Shown piece by piece: positions 9,434-17,972 of a stretch of 34,136 nucleotides of DNA (position 1 is the stretch's first letter; each line of letters opens with the position of its first letter). The notes beneath the pieces are model-generated. The model ran no database searches, was not told the origin of the DNA, and saw nothing but the letters and a program-made list of their open reading frames with translations. The position numbers and the translations under genes are program-made. The DNA comes from Bacteroidales bacterium UBA3289. GTDB lineage: Bacteria; Bacteroidota; Bacteroidia; Bacteroidales; UBA932. The DNA lies in NCBI GenBank assembly GCA_002361625.1, contig DETL01000014.1:229800-263935 (forward strand), in the 5' to 3' direction.

Positions 9434-10315
9434 ATGAAAAAGTTTTTTGTTGTAGGTCTTCTTTCTTTGCTCTGGATCGGATCAAAGGCCCAGGATGCCA
9501 TGCCGTTCCTCCGGATAGACCGGGACCCCGCAACCGCGGCGATGGGTGGCATACAGGCCATTTCCGGCCTTCAGAACCCGGGACTTGTCCCGTTCACCGG
9601 CAATGACGTCGTATTCAACTATCAACATTGGGCCCCTTCGACCGTACGGTCCGCCAACCTGAATCTGCTGGGCGCCCTCCGCCTCGGGGATAAAATGGGC
9701 ATTATCCTCTCTGGCGCTTATCAAAACGGACGTCCGTACACGATGGTCGATGCTTCCGGAAATGCCGGAGATACGTTTACTCCGTCTGAGATGCTCGTCG
9801 GTGCCGGTTTCGGCTTCCGTTTCACGGAATCCCTGTCTGCCGGCGCCACCGTCCGTTTCGCCTCGGAAAAACTGACGGATAAGGATTCCTATACCGCCAT
9901 CGCCGCCGATGTCCTGCTCACCTTCCGGAAGGCGGGACTGACGGCCGTCGCCGGTGTGGCCAATCTGGGTACCCCGGTCAAGTCCGGAAAACAATCCTTC
10001 TCCCTGCCGATGTCCGTCAAGGCCGGTGTCGGTTATGAGATCGCGTTGTCGGAAAACAAGCTGAACATCGGAGCGGATGCGGACTACTTCTTCTCCGGTG
10101 GATTCGGCGCAGCGGCCGGTGCGGAGTTCGCATTCCAGGATATGGTCTTTGTCCGTGGAGGCGTCCATCTCGGTACCGCCACCTCTCCGCTTCCTACGCA
10201 CATCTCCTTGGGTGCCGGCTTCAAATATTCCGGCTTCCACGTGGATCTGTGCTGGCTGACAGCCAATCAGGCGATCGGGAATACGCTGATGGCCGGTATC
10301 GGCTACCGCTTCTGA
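9434..10315 (+). CDS. PorV/PorQ-family outer-membrane beta-barrel protein
   Basis: A 293-residue protein with a signal peptide (MKKFFVVGLLSLLWIGSKAQ), the family-typical start FLRIDRDPATAAMGG, and alternating amphipathic strands ending in GIGYRF, a beta-barrel C-terminal signature. PorV and PorQ are FadL-like barrels of the type IX secretion system: PorV shuttles cargo carrying the C-terminal sorting domain to the attachment complex and PorQ contributes at the same step. This copy is shorter than PorV as I remember it (about 390 residues), nearer to PorQ-like relatives. Its place directly after a protease with such a sorting domain suggests a dedicated or accessory cargo carrier. Its final stop lies 3 bp from the end of the convergent minus-strand gene. 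Confidence 0.8.
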   Translation: MKKFFVVGLLSLLWIGSKAQDAMPFLRIDRDPATAAMGGIQAISGLQNPGLVPFTGNDVVFNYQHWAPSTVRSANLNLLGALRLGDKMGIILSGAYQNGRPYTMVDASGNAGDTFTPSEMLVGAGFGFRFTESLSAGATVRFASEKLTDKDSYTAIAADVLLTFRKAGLTAVAGVANLGTPVKSGKQSFSLPMSVKAGVGYEIALSENKLNIGADADYFFSGGFGAAAGAEFAFQDMVFVRGGVHLGTATSPLPTHISLGAGFKYSGFHVDLCWLTANQAIGNTLMAGIGYRF

Positions 10316-10318
10316 CCG

Positions 10319-11989
10319 TTATTCCACTTCGAACGTGAATTCCTGGTAAACAGGGGTTCCGTCTTCCGTAAAACCCTCGGCGACGGCCTTGAAACGGCCG
10401 GAATAGCCGGGGGTATTGATTTCCACCCGGTAGTCGGCGCCCTCTTCCAGTTTCAGGACGGGGTGCCAGTAAAGAAGCTGGCGGAGGTCCTGGACTTCTC
10501 CCTGCGGGACCGCGCCGGTATAGGCGACCGGATAGGCCACCCCCTGGTAGTCCACGACGCGCACGTTGGAGGGGAAGTGAAGGGCCGTGACATAGTTCTT
10601 CTTGGTGATGAAGTTCACGATTCCGTTCACCGGAGTCTTGCCGATGACGATGGCCTGGTCGTAGATGTCGATGTCTTCGATGAGCATCGCGTCGAATCCG
10701 AGCAGGAGGTCCAGGTCGCTCAGGACCACGCCGTCCATCATCACCAGGATGTTGCTGGTATTGTCATACCGTTTGTTCAGGGCGTCGGAGTAGGTGAGGA
10801 ACATCTTCGGCCGTCCGTTCACGTTCCGGAGACGAAGTTCCGGAATGATTTCCACGATGATTTCCCGGACGGACGGGAAACGCGTATAGTCGTCCAGGTG
10901 GTACCGGTGCGAGGCTACTGCGCTGAGCAGCAGGTCCTCCCGGTGGGTCATGAACGTTGTCAGGGTGTCGATGCGGAGCGCCTTTTCGGACCGTAAGGCG
11001 GCTTTCCGGGCCATCAGGGCCGTCCGTTGGGCGGGGCTCAGGCACAGTTTCGGAAGACCGTCCATCTTCGGATACAGGAAGGGGCTTTCAAAGTCGATGT
11101 ACCCTTCCTTCCGGTCCAGCTGGGACACTTCGCAGACGAGTTCCCGGTTTCCATAGATGTTGGAGGTATGGAAGCGGATGCGGTCGTCTCCGTCATTCCG
11201 TCCGATATACACGTCGGAAGGGGACCCGGCCGATGAAAGCGTGGCGAAGGTGAGGTCTTCCTTGTCCCGGACGAGGGTGCCTCGGATCCGGGCGGAGATG
11301 ATCTCGCCGTCGCTCTCGACGGACACCTCCCGGGAAAGCTGGACAAAGGCTGGAATCGCTTTCAGGAAGCGTTCCGGGGTGTTTTCCCGCCGGGCGGGAA
11401 GCAGTTCGTCCTCGTGATAGACGGACAGGCTCACGGAAGCGAGCGGCCCGCCGTTGTGGAGGGTCAGGACCGCCGGCGCATTTTTCGGAAAACGCAGCCG
11501 CGTGGACAGCTCCACGGCCCCTTCCGGAGCCGTTGTCTCCGGTTCCAGGGCCTCATAGGCCGCTTCGTCCAGGATTTCGATTCCGTCGGCCACCCGGGCG
11601 GCGGACGTACTGTTGAATACGGTGAGGAGCCGGGATCCCGCCAGATAGGGCGTCCCTTCCTCGGCCGCATTGACCGCCGTATAGGCGATGAGGCGGTACG
11701 TTCCGGTCGGTGCCGTGACCGGGATCCGGAAGGATCCGGCGCCCCGGCCTTCCAATAGGCCTATTTTCGCCGTACAAGCCGTTCCGTCGGTCGAGACGAG
11801 TTCCAGGTAGGCGACGGCGCTTTCGTTGGAAAAACGGCCGTTTTTGTCCAGTGCGGAGAGCGCGCACCAGACCGCATCTCCGGCCAGGTACACGGGCCGG
11901 TCCGTCGTCACATAAACCCGCTCCACTTCCGCGGCGGAGCCCAGGAGGCCGGACAGGGCCAGCAAAATCAGGGATATCGTCTTTTTCAT
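10319..11989 (-). CDS. MG2-like domain protein with a barrel-less TonB-plug-like C-terminal domain
   Basis: Starting at the MKK methionine gives 556 residues and an ATGA overlap with the upstream DUF4249 gene; an in-frame ATG 15 bases earlier is possible but would need a longer overlap. A signal peptide (MKKTISLILLALSGLLGSAAE) is followed by a macroglobulin MG2-like domain at about 20-120 (VYVTTDRPVYLAGDAVW, then GTYRLIAYT). The middle is unassigned. Residues of about 375-480 resemble a TonB receptor plug: REIIVEIIPELRLRNVNG, VMMDGVVLSD, FDAMLIEDIDIY and NGIVNFITKK correspond to the DGxxL, IExIEV and NGVI/ITTK motifs. No barrel follows. It is the last gene of the hflX-receptor-DUF4249 operon. 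A periplasmic or surface partner of the receptor is the best guess. Confidence 0.72.
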   Translation of the reverse strand: MKKTISLILLALSGLLGSAAEVERVYVTTDRPVYLAGDAVWCALSALDKNGRFSNESAVAYLELVSTDGTACTAKIGLLEGRGAGSFRIPVTAPTGTYRLIAYTAVNAAEEGTPYLAGSRLLTVFNSTSAARVADGIEILDEAAYEALEPETTAPEGAVELSTRLRFPKNAPAVLTLHNGGPLASVSLSVYHEDELLPARRENTPERFLKAIPAFVQLSREVSVESDGEIISARIRGTLVRDKEDLTFATLSSAGSPSDVYIGRNDGDDRIRFHTSNIYGNRELVCEVSQLDRKEGYIDFESPFLYPKMDGLPKLCLSPAQRTALMARKAALRSEKALRIDTLTTFMTHREDLLLSAVASHRYHLDDYTRFPSVREIIVEIIPELRLRNVNGRPKMFLTYSDALNKRYDNTSNILVMMDGVVLSDLDLLLGFDAMLIEDIDIYDQAIVIGKTPVNGIVNFITKKNYVTALHFPSNVRVVDYQGVAYPVAYTGAVPQGEVQDLRQLLYWHPVLKLEEGADYRVEINTPGYSGRFKAVAEGFTEDGTPVYQEFTFEVE

Positions 11990-13122
11990 TCCGTTTCGCT
12001 CCAATAATCAGGTTTTTCCAGCGTACCGCCGGCCCAGGTGCAGTCATAACAGTTCCGGTCACCCCACCCATAGGGTCCTTCTTGCGTGGGATCGAAGCCT
12101 TCTTCATTCTCATCCAGGGGGAGGTAACCGGCTTCCAAGAGCAGGCCGTACTGGTCTGCGAGGGGATAGAACAGCGGCGTTTTCGGGACGGAAATGTAAT
12201 ACCGGCTGTCCAGGTAAGCCCGCTTTTTCACGGCCCGGGAGAAGAGCGCATACCCGAGGACCGTTTTGTCCGGGTTGCTTTCGCAGCGGAGGTTTCCGGC
12301 GATTTCCCCGGGGTTCGGGGTGAACAGGTTGTCTCCGCCGTCCGTGTTTTCGTCCAGGTTGCGGAGGAAGCGGTAGGTTTCCTTGGAGATGGTGCTCGCC
12401 ATCACGCTGATGCAGTAGCGCCGGTGGTTGCGGGTGTCGCGCCGGGAGAAGCTCATGAGCGGGAATCCGGTAAAACCGGTTTCGGTGCGGCCGGTATAAT
12501 CAACCGGCACGGTCCGGTTTGTCGTGGTCGTTCTCCAACACCAGTACTTGGACATATCGACGGGACCTTCCATGATGAATGCGCCTCTGACCGTATAGCG
12601 GGGGTAGTAATCGACGTGGAACATCCAGGCCTCCTCGTAAGTCAGGAGGATATAACCGGTACCGTCTTTTCCTCCATCCACGCTGACTTCCACCGTGACC
12701 TCGTTGTCGTCGGCCACGAATTCGATATCTCCGATGACAGGCGGCTCCACGGTGCCGTTCCAATCGGAGGCATAGGTTTCCCCGAGGGCTTCGATGCACA
12801 GGCGGTAGCTGCGGTCCAAGGGGGCGTTTTCGGTCGAAATCGTGAAATAGGGGTAGGGGTACCGGGACGTTCCTTCATATTTGTTGCCGGCATCGTCCTC
12901 CACCCAGACACGGGCGGTGGAAACGTCCATCCACCGGTTGCCGGCATCTACGTTCCACAAGGAGAGAAGAGAGCTCAGATAAACGGTGGACGTCCCTCCG
13001 ATGCAGATGTTTCCATCTACCGCCAGCACCCCTTCCGGGGCCTCGTCCAGCTCCGGATCGTAAGGATAGATACAGGCCGCCACACCCATGGAGGCTGCGA
13101 GTAGGGCAAGGATCTTTTTCAT
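11986..13122 (-). CDS. DUF4249-family lipoprotein
   Basis: A 378-residue protein with a lipobox GVAAC (Cys17), an early AVDGNICIGGTSTVYLS strand typical of the family, and the characteristic C-terminal CYDCTWAGGTLEKPDYW motif. DUF4249 proteins are found in Bacteroidota next to TonB-dependent receptors and are thought to act with them at the outer membrane, but their biochemical role is unknown. Here the start codon overlaps the receptor's TGA by one base (TGATG) and the stop overlaps the next ATG (ATGA), indicating translational coupling and probably fixed stoichiometry in the complex. Confidence 0.88.
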   Translation of the reverse strand: MKKILALLAASMGVAACIYPYDPELDEAPEGVLAVDGNICIGGTSTVYLSSLLSLWNVDAGNRWMDVSTARVWVEDDAGNKYEGTSRYPYPYFTISTENAPLDRSYRLCIEALGETYASDWNGTVEPPVIGDIEFVADDNEVTVEVSVDGGKDGTGYILLTYEEAWMFHVDYYPRYTVRGAFIMEGPVDMSKYWCWRTTTTNRTVPVDYTGRTETGFTGFPLMSFSRRDTRNHRRYCISVMASTISKETYRFLRNLDENTDGGDNLFTPNPGEIAGNLRCESNPDKTVLGYALFSRAVKKRAYLDSRYYISVPKTPLFYPLADQYGLLLEAGYLPLDENEEGFDPTQEGPYGWGDRNCYDCTWAGGTLEKPDYWSETE

Positions 13123-16100
13123 CAGAACAGGATGTTGAGGTTGATGTAGGGAATCTGGGTGGCGAAGACCGAGAGCATATAGCCCTGGATTGCGCCGTAC
13201 GGATTGGCCTTGAAGAAAACCGAGTAGGGATTCTTCCGGCCCGTGACGTTGTACACGCCCACCGTGATGACCGTATGGGCGATGGCTTTCAGGTAGTGGC
13301 CCGGGTCGATGTTGAAGGCGACGTCGGCCCGGAAGTAATCCGGGATTCTGTACGCGTTCCGCTCCGAGTAGGCCATCCGGTAGGTTCCGCCATAGTAATA
13401 GATGCCCATGGGAATCGTGACCGGGCGTCCGGTGGAATAATCCAGGTTCACCGAGAAACTGTACCGGTGGGTGAGGGCGAAGTTCGTTACGAGCTTGAAC
13501 TCGTGCGGCTTGTCGTAAGGAGCGTTGTACCAGTCGCCATGGGCCAGGGCTTCGTAGCCGCGGTCACCCATTTCCTTCTGCCGGGCCCGGGAGTAGCTAT
13601 AGGACGCCCAGCCGGTGATCTTGCCGGTGGTCTTGCGGGCCATCAGTTCCACGCCGTAGGCGCGGCTCTTGACCGGAACGAGGTCGTCCGCCAGGTCCGG
13701 ATTCATGGACAGGGTCGCCCCGGGCAGGTAATCCAGGGCCCGGTAGGCCTGCTTGAAATAAGTCTCCAGGGAGAAGTCGATGCCGGTATTCAGCTCCGTC
13801 CAATAGGCGCCCGCCGCTGCCTGCCAGCCCCAAGTGGGCCGGATCCGGTCGTCGCTGAGTTTCCAGGTGTCCATCGGAGAAACGGCGGATGTATTGGAAA
13901 TCAGATGGATATACTGGGACAGGGAATTCAGGCCGGCCTTGAAGGAGAGATTCTCGGCAGGGGAGTATTTAAAGGCGAACCGGAGGTCGGGAAGGCCGTA
14001 GAATTTCCGGCTGTTGAGGGCATAGAAGGCCGACAGCCGCGCCCCGGCCTCGAAAGACAGTTCGTCCGAGGGCTTCCAGTTGTCGGAGAAATAGACAGCG
14101 GGTTCCAGGGCCATCTCGCGGGGTAGCATGCGGGCCTGGATCTTGGATTCCTCTCCGAAAGGGACCTGCGTGCCGGGGTCCAGGGCGTAACCGGTCAGGT
14201 GGACTCCCCAGGAAAGATCGTGGGAATCGCCGAGCGAGCGCTTGCGGTCCGCCCGGAGGAAGGCCTGCCGGATCCGGGTGTCCAGGTCATAGGCGCCGCC
14301 CACCCACTGGTGGGCCGACACGCGGTTCTTGTACTGGTCGTAACCGCCGCTCAATTCCAGACGTCCTTCTTCGGTCCGGTGACGCCAGGCGAGGGAAGCG
14401 TTGATGTTTCCGTAGTTGAAAGTCGTATCCCCGCCGAAGGAGAAGCGGTCCGTCGCGTAATAGGCGAAAGCGCGGAGGGTGTTGTCGTCGTCGAAGCGGT
14501 GGGTAATGCCCAGGTTCGCATCCGTGAAGCCGGCGCTGCCGCCCGCATAGGCGCTCTCTTTCGGAAGATGTTTGAGTATCCAGTCGGAATAGGTGGTGCG
14601 CGCACCCGCGATGACGGAGGTTTTTCCCTTATGCAGAGGACCTTCCACATGGAGGCGGCTGGTCAGGAGGCCGATGCCCGCCGATCCGCGCCAGCGCTGC
14701 ATGTCCCCGTCCTTGCCGGTTACGTTCAGGACCGAGGAGACACGTCCGCCGTACTCGGCCGGAATGGAACTCTTGTACAGTTCGATGCCGTCCACGATGT
14801 CCGGATTGAAGGCGGAGAAGATGCCGAACAGGTGCGAAGGGTTGTAGATGGTGTTCCCGTTGAAGAGGATGAGGTTCTGGTCGGCGCTGCCGCCGCGGAC
14901 GTTGAATCCGCCGGAAGCCTCGCCCACGCTCTTGATGCCCGGGAGGGTCAGGACCGCCTTGATGACGTCTCCTTCCCCGAAGGCCGAAGGGATCTTGCTG
15001 ACCGTCTTCACGCTCACCTTTTCCACGCCCATCTCCGTGTTCCGGTGCTGGGCCATGCTCTCGGCCGAGACGACGGCTTCCTTGAGCATCGTCACCTTGT
15101 CGGGCATCACGACATTCAGGCCGCCGTCGGAATGGACCTGGACGCGGAGGGCGAGGTCCTCTTTGCCTTCGGCGCTGAAATTCAGGACGTTCTCGCCGCC
15201 GGGAATGTTAATGCGGTACTGGCCTTTCCGGTCGCTGCGGGTGTAAGTCTTGGTGGCGTCGTCAAAGACGACCACCCCGTACAGCGGATCGCCGGTTTCG
15301 GCTTCCGTAATGGTGCCGCGGACGGTCTTCAGGGGCGTCCCCTTGTCCATGGAGGGGTCGCCGACGGTATAAACCTTGTTCCGGTAGGTGGCGAGAAGGG
15401 TGCTTTCCACATACTGGACGACGGTCGTATCTTGTTTCTGCTCGGCGAAATACCGGTCCGGCAGGCCGTTTCCGGTGCCGGGAAGGTCCGCCTCGGCGAC
15501 CTTTCCTCCGGGGGCCGTGTCGCCATGGGCGTGCCAGGTGACGGCCTTGAAGTTCAGGGACGGGGCCCCGGGGGCCGCCTTGAGCCGTTTGTTGAGGTTG
15601 CGCCGGTTGATTTTTTTCAGCGCCCCGTTTTCCAGGACGTAGAAAGATTCCATCAGGAAGAAGTAGTTCGGAACATCCGGGTCGAACGCGGGATCCTCGT
15701 ATCCGATGAGCAGCAGGCCGCCGTTGTTTCCGTCGAAGCGGAGAAGCTTCTTCACCTGCCGGAACAGGGGAGCCTCCCCGTCCCGGAGGATTTCGAAGAA
15801 TCCCTCCTCCGCGTCCGGATAACCCAGGTAGCGGAGGTTGACGAACTCCTTGCGGTCCATCGTGAACCAGGCCACCTGGTCGCGGAACACGACCATGGGG
15901 CTGGCCTCTTCCAGGGGCTGGACCTGCAATTCCTGCTGGACCGCATCGACATTCATCAGGACGTCCTGGTACAGCTTCCCGTTGTACAGGACATCGCCCC
16001 GTTTGAATTCCTTGCGGTCCCAGTAATACGTTCCGTTGAATTTGAAAGGATAGAGACTCGGCAGCTTTCCGCGGAAGATTCCGGAGTAGGTGCTCTCGGA

Positions 16101-16169
16101 CTCCTGGGCGGCGCTGCCGATTCCCAGTGCCAGCAGGGAAACCAGCAGCAAAAGGGTCTTTCTTACCAT
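13122..16169 (-). CDS. TonB-dependent receptor with N-terminal extension and carboxypeptidase-like domain
   Basis: A 1015-residue outer-membrane receptor with a signal peptide (MVRKTLLLLVSLLALGIGSAAQ). About 25-240 is an extra domain I know only as uncharacterised in Bacteroidota: YNGKLYQDVLMNVD, then VVFRDQVAWFTMDRKEFVNL and GFFEILRDG. A CarboxypepD_reg-like fold follows at about 285-360 (VRGTITEAETGDPLYGVVV, YRINIPGGENVLNF), then the plug (VLTLPGIKSVGEASGGFNVRGGSADQNLILFNG, then SSIPAEYGGRVSSVLNV) and a barrel to the closing aromatic residue (NLNILF). It lacks SusC signatures, and its partner is a DUF4249 protein rather than SusD. The start overlaps the hflX stop by 7 bases. The transported compound is unknown. 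Confidence 0.92.
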   Translation of the reverse strand: MVRKTLLLLVSLLALGIGSAAQESESTYSGIFRGKLPSLYPFKFNGTYYWDRKEFKRGDVLYNGKLYQDVLMNVDAVQQELQVQPLEEASPMVVFRDQVAWFTMDRKEFVNLRYLGYPDAEEGFFEILRDGEAPLFRQVKKLLRFDGNNGGLLLIGYEDPAFDPDVPNYFFLMESFYVLENGALKKINRRNLNKRLKAAPGAPSLNFKAVTWHAHGDTAPGGKVAEADLPGTGNGLPDRYFAEQKQDTTVVQYVESTLLATYRNKVYTVGDPSMDKGTPLKTVRGTITEAETGDPLYGVVVFDDATKTYTRSDRKGQYRINIPGGENVLNFSAEGKEDLALRVQVHSDGGLNVVMPDKVTMLKEAVVSAESMAQHRNTEMGVEKVSVKTVSKIPSAFGEGDVIKAVLTLPGIKSVGEASGGFNVRGGSADQNLILFNGNTIYNPSHLFGIFSAFNPDIVDGIELYKSSIPAEYGGRVSSVLNVTGKDGDMQRWRGSAGIGLLTSRLHVEGPLHKGKTSVIAGARTTYSDWILKHLPKESAYAGGSAGFTDANLGITHRFDDDNTLRAFAYYATDRFSFGGDTTFNYGNINASLAWRHRTEEGRLELSGGYDQYKNRVSAHQWVGGAYDLDTRIRQAFLRADRKRSLGDSHDLSWGVHLTGYALDPGTQVPFGEESKIQARMLPREMALEPAVYFSDNWKPSDELSFEAGARLSAFYALNSRKFYGLPDLRFAFKYSPAENLSFKAGLNSLSQYIHLISNTSAVSPMDTWKLSDDRIRPTWGWQAAAGAYWTELNTGIDFSLETYFKQAYRALDYLPGATLSMNPDLADDLVPVKSRAYGVELMARKTTGKITGWASYSYSRARQKEMGDRGYEALAHGDWYNAPYDKPHEFKLVTNFALTHRYSFSVNLDYSTGRPVTIPMGIYYYGGTYRMAYSERNAYRIPDYFRADVAFNIDPGHYLKAIAHTVITVGVYNVTGRKNPYSVFFKANPYGAIQGYMLSVFATQIPYINLNILF

Positions 16170-17347
16170 AGGAAATTGTTGAAAGGATAGCGGCCGGCAT
16201 GGATTTCGGCCACCATCTTGTACAGGTCGTTGCGGAGTTTGTCGATACCGGTTCTCTCCTTGGCGGAGATGAAGATGCAGGGCGTTTTCTCCTGCGCGAT
16301 CCAGCTGTTCTTCAGTTCGTCCAGGGTGCGGTTCTTCGCCTCCTTGGGCGTGAGGGAGAATTCGTCATAGGGTTCGTAGGTGTAGGCATCGACCTTGTTG
16401 AAGACCACGAAGACGGGCTTGTTGGCCGCGCCGATGTCCCTCAGGGTCTGTTCCACCACCTGCATCTGCTCTTCGAAATCCGGATGGGAGATGTCCACGA
16501 CGTGGACGAGGATATCCGCCTCCCGGACCTCGTCCAGGGTGCTCTTGAAGGCCTCGACGAGCTGGGTGGGCAGTTTCCGGATGAAGCCGACGGTGTCCGA
16601 CAGCAGGAAGGGGACGTTCTCGATGACCACCTTCCGGACGGTCGTGTCCAGGGTGGCGAAGAGCTTGTTCTCCGCGAAGACGTCGGATTTCGCAAGGAGG
16701 TTCATCAGGGTGCTCTTGCCTACGTTGGTGTAGCCCACGAGCGCCAGGCGCACGAGACTGCCGCGGTTGCTCCGCTGGGTGGCCATCTGCCGGTCCACCT
16801 TCTTGAGGTCTTCCTTCAGCTTGGAGATCCGCTGCTTGACGATCCGGCGGTCCACCTCGATCTGGGTTTCACCCATGCCGCCGCGGGTGCCCATACCGCC
16901 CCGCTGCCGCTCCAGGTGGGTCCACATGCCGGCGAGTCGGGGCAGCATGTATTGATAATGAGCCAGTTCCACCTGCATTTTCGCGTAGGAGGTCTTGGCC
17001 CGCTGGGCGAAGATCTCCAGGATCAGGCTGGTCCGGTCGATGACGTCGCTGCACTCGATGAGCTTCTCGATGTTGCGCTGCTGCGTGCCGGTAAGCTCAT
17101 CGTCGAAGATGACGTACTGGATTTCGTTCTCTTCGCAGTACTCCTTGATTTCCTTGAGTTTGCCCGTTCCGATGTAGGTGGCCTTGTCCGGCCGGTCCAT
17201 CCGCTGCATGAACATCTTGTCGCCGACGGCCCCGGCGGTTTCGGCCAGGAACTGGAGTTCGTCCAGGTACTCCTGGACCTTCCGCTCCCCTCCTTTTTCA
17301 AGGACGACACCGACGAATACCGCTTTCTCTGTCTTGTATAGGCTCAT
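16163..17347 (-). CDS. hflX: GTPase HflX
   Basis: A 394-residue GTPase that binds ribosomes and splits or rescues stalled 70S particles, especially under stress. The N-terminal HflX domain has YIGTGKLKEI and DELTGTQQRNIEK. The linker has the family's RGGMGTRGGMGETQIEVDRR glycine-rich segment (about 145-165). The G domain shows G1 GYTNVGKST (about 205-212), the switch II DTVGFIRKLP and G4 NKVD. Length is normal for Bacteroidota. A well-formed promoter lies 35-65 bases upstream, inside the end of the phosphopantetheinyl transferase gene. Its stop overlaps the receptor gene by 7 bases, so a housekeeping GTPase heads an outer-membrane uptake operon. Confidence 0.96.
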   Translation of the reverse strand: MSLYKTEKAVFVGVVLEKGGERKVQEYLDELQFLAETAGAVGDKMFMQRMDRPDKATYIGTGKLKEIKEYCEENEIQYVIFDDELTGTQQRNIEKLIECSDVIDRTSLILEIFAQRAKTSYAKMQVELAHYQYMLPRLAGMWTHLERQRGGMGTRGGMGETQIEVDRRIVKQRISKLKEDLKKVDRQMATQRSNRGSLVRLALVGYTNVGKSTLMNLLAKSDVFAENKLFATLDTTVRKVVIENVPFLLSDTVGFIRKLPTQLVEAFKSTLDEVREADILVHVVDISHPDFEEQMQVVEQTLRDIGAANKPVFVVFNKVDAYTYEPYDEFSLTPKEAKNRTLDELKNSWIAQEKTPCIFISAKERTGIDKLRNDLYKMVAEIHAGRYPFNNFLW

Positions 17348-17381
17348 TCTCTCTTTAAATCGTTTACCTGGTCCAATCTTG

Positions 17382-17412
17382 CAAAATTACGCATTATTTT
17401 TCCCTTGGCAAA
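17382..17412 (-). promoter_or_regulatory. Promoter of the hflX operon
   Basis: On the minus strand TTTG (17412-17409) is followed after 19 bp by TAATTTTG (17389-17382), a full match to TTTG-N19-21-TAnnTTTG. The TAA that begins the -7 box is also the stop codon of the phosphopantetheinyl transferase gene. The predicted start near 17377 leaves a leader of about 30 bases. Confidence 0.75.
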
Positions 17413-17971
17413 GGGTATAGACGAAGGTGGCGTCCGGAGAGACGATGCTTCGGAAGCGTGCCGCGGCGGCTTCGGGGGAAAAGAGCAGGTCCGGGAGGAG
17501 GTCGGTGAGTCCTTCTCCGGTCCATTTCAGGAAGGCCTCCTTGCGGGTCCAAAGCGTGCAGAAGGCCACTTCCGGCCGCTCTGCCGCCAGAATGGCCTCC
17601 CGTTCCCGGGGGTTGAAGCAATGGTCGAGGAGGTCCCTGTCCAGGGGTGTCGTCACCGTCTCGACGTCACATCCGACCGGAGCGTCGCCCACGACGCAGA
17701 GGGCGGCCCGGGAACAGTGGCTCAGGTTGAAGTGGATGTGGGGATAATCCCGGAGGAAGGGTTTTCCGTGGGGGCCGAATGCGAGCACCGGCGGTTCCGT
17801 GATGCCGTACTCTTTCGCAAGCGCTTCCTGCAGCAGCAGGAAGGCGGCGAGGGAGAGTTTGCGGTCCATTTCGCGCAAAAAACGGAGTGCAGCTTCGCGC
17901 CGCTGGGCACTTACTCGATTCAGTGCCAGGTCGATATTTAATTCTTCCGGGTGAGTGTTCAGATAGATCAC
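17387..17971 (-). CDS. 4'-phosphopantetheinyl transferase (Sfp type)
   Basis: The enzyme moves phosphopantetheine from CoA to the conserved serine of carrier domains, here presumably Ser940 and Ser1960 of the divergent synthetase. I start it at a GTG (17971-17969), giving 194 residues (MIYLNTHPEELN...). A longer in-frame reading from a GTG at 18019 adds 16 unlikely residues and would begin inside the promoter. Motifs: GPHGKPFL (67-73), HFNLSHC (80-86), VGCDVE (99-104; Asp102 and Glu104 bind Mg) and WTRKEAFLK (141-149; Glu145). Length is slightly short for the Sfp group but all catalytic motifs are present. It may be the only such enzyme serving the synthetase. Confidence 0.92.
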   Translation of the reverse strand: MIYLNTHPEELNIDLALNRVSAQRREAALRFLREMDRKLSLAAFLLLQEALAKEYGITEPPVLAFGPHGKPFLRDYPHIHFNLSHCSRAALCVVGDAPVGCDVETVTTPLDRDLLDHCFNPREREAILAAERPEVAFCTLWTRKEAFLKWTGEGLTDLLPDLLFSPEAAAARFRSIVSPDATFVYTLCQGKNNA

Positions 17972-17972
17972 A

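Noticed and set aside
14199..16190. 663-codon plus-strand open frame opposite the TonB receptor and similar long ones at 544-2826 and 3530-5026
   Set aside because: Shadow frames of well-supported genes; their translations show no motifs and are rich in Val, Gly, His and Asp as expected for antisense of this codon usage.
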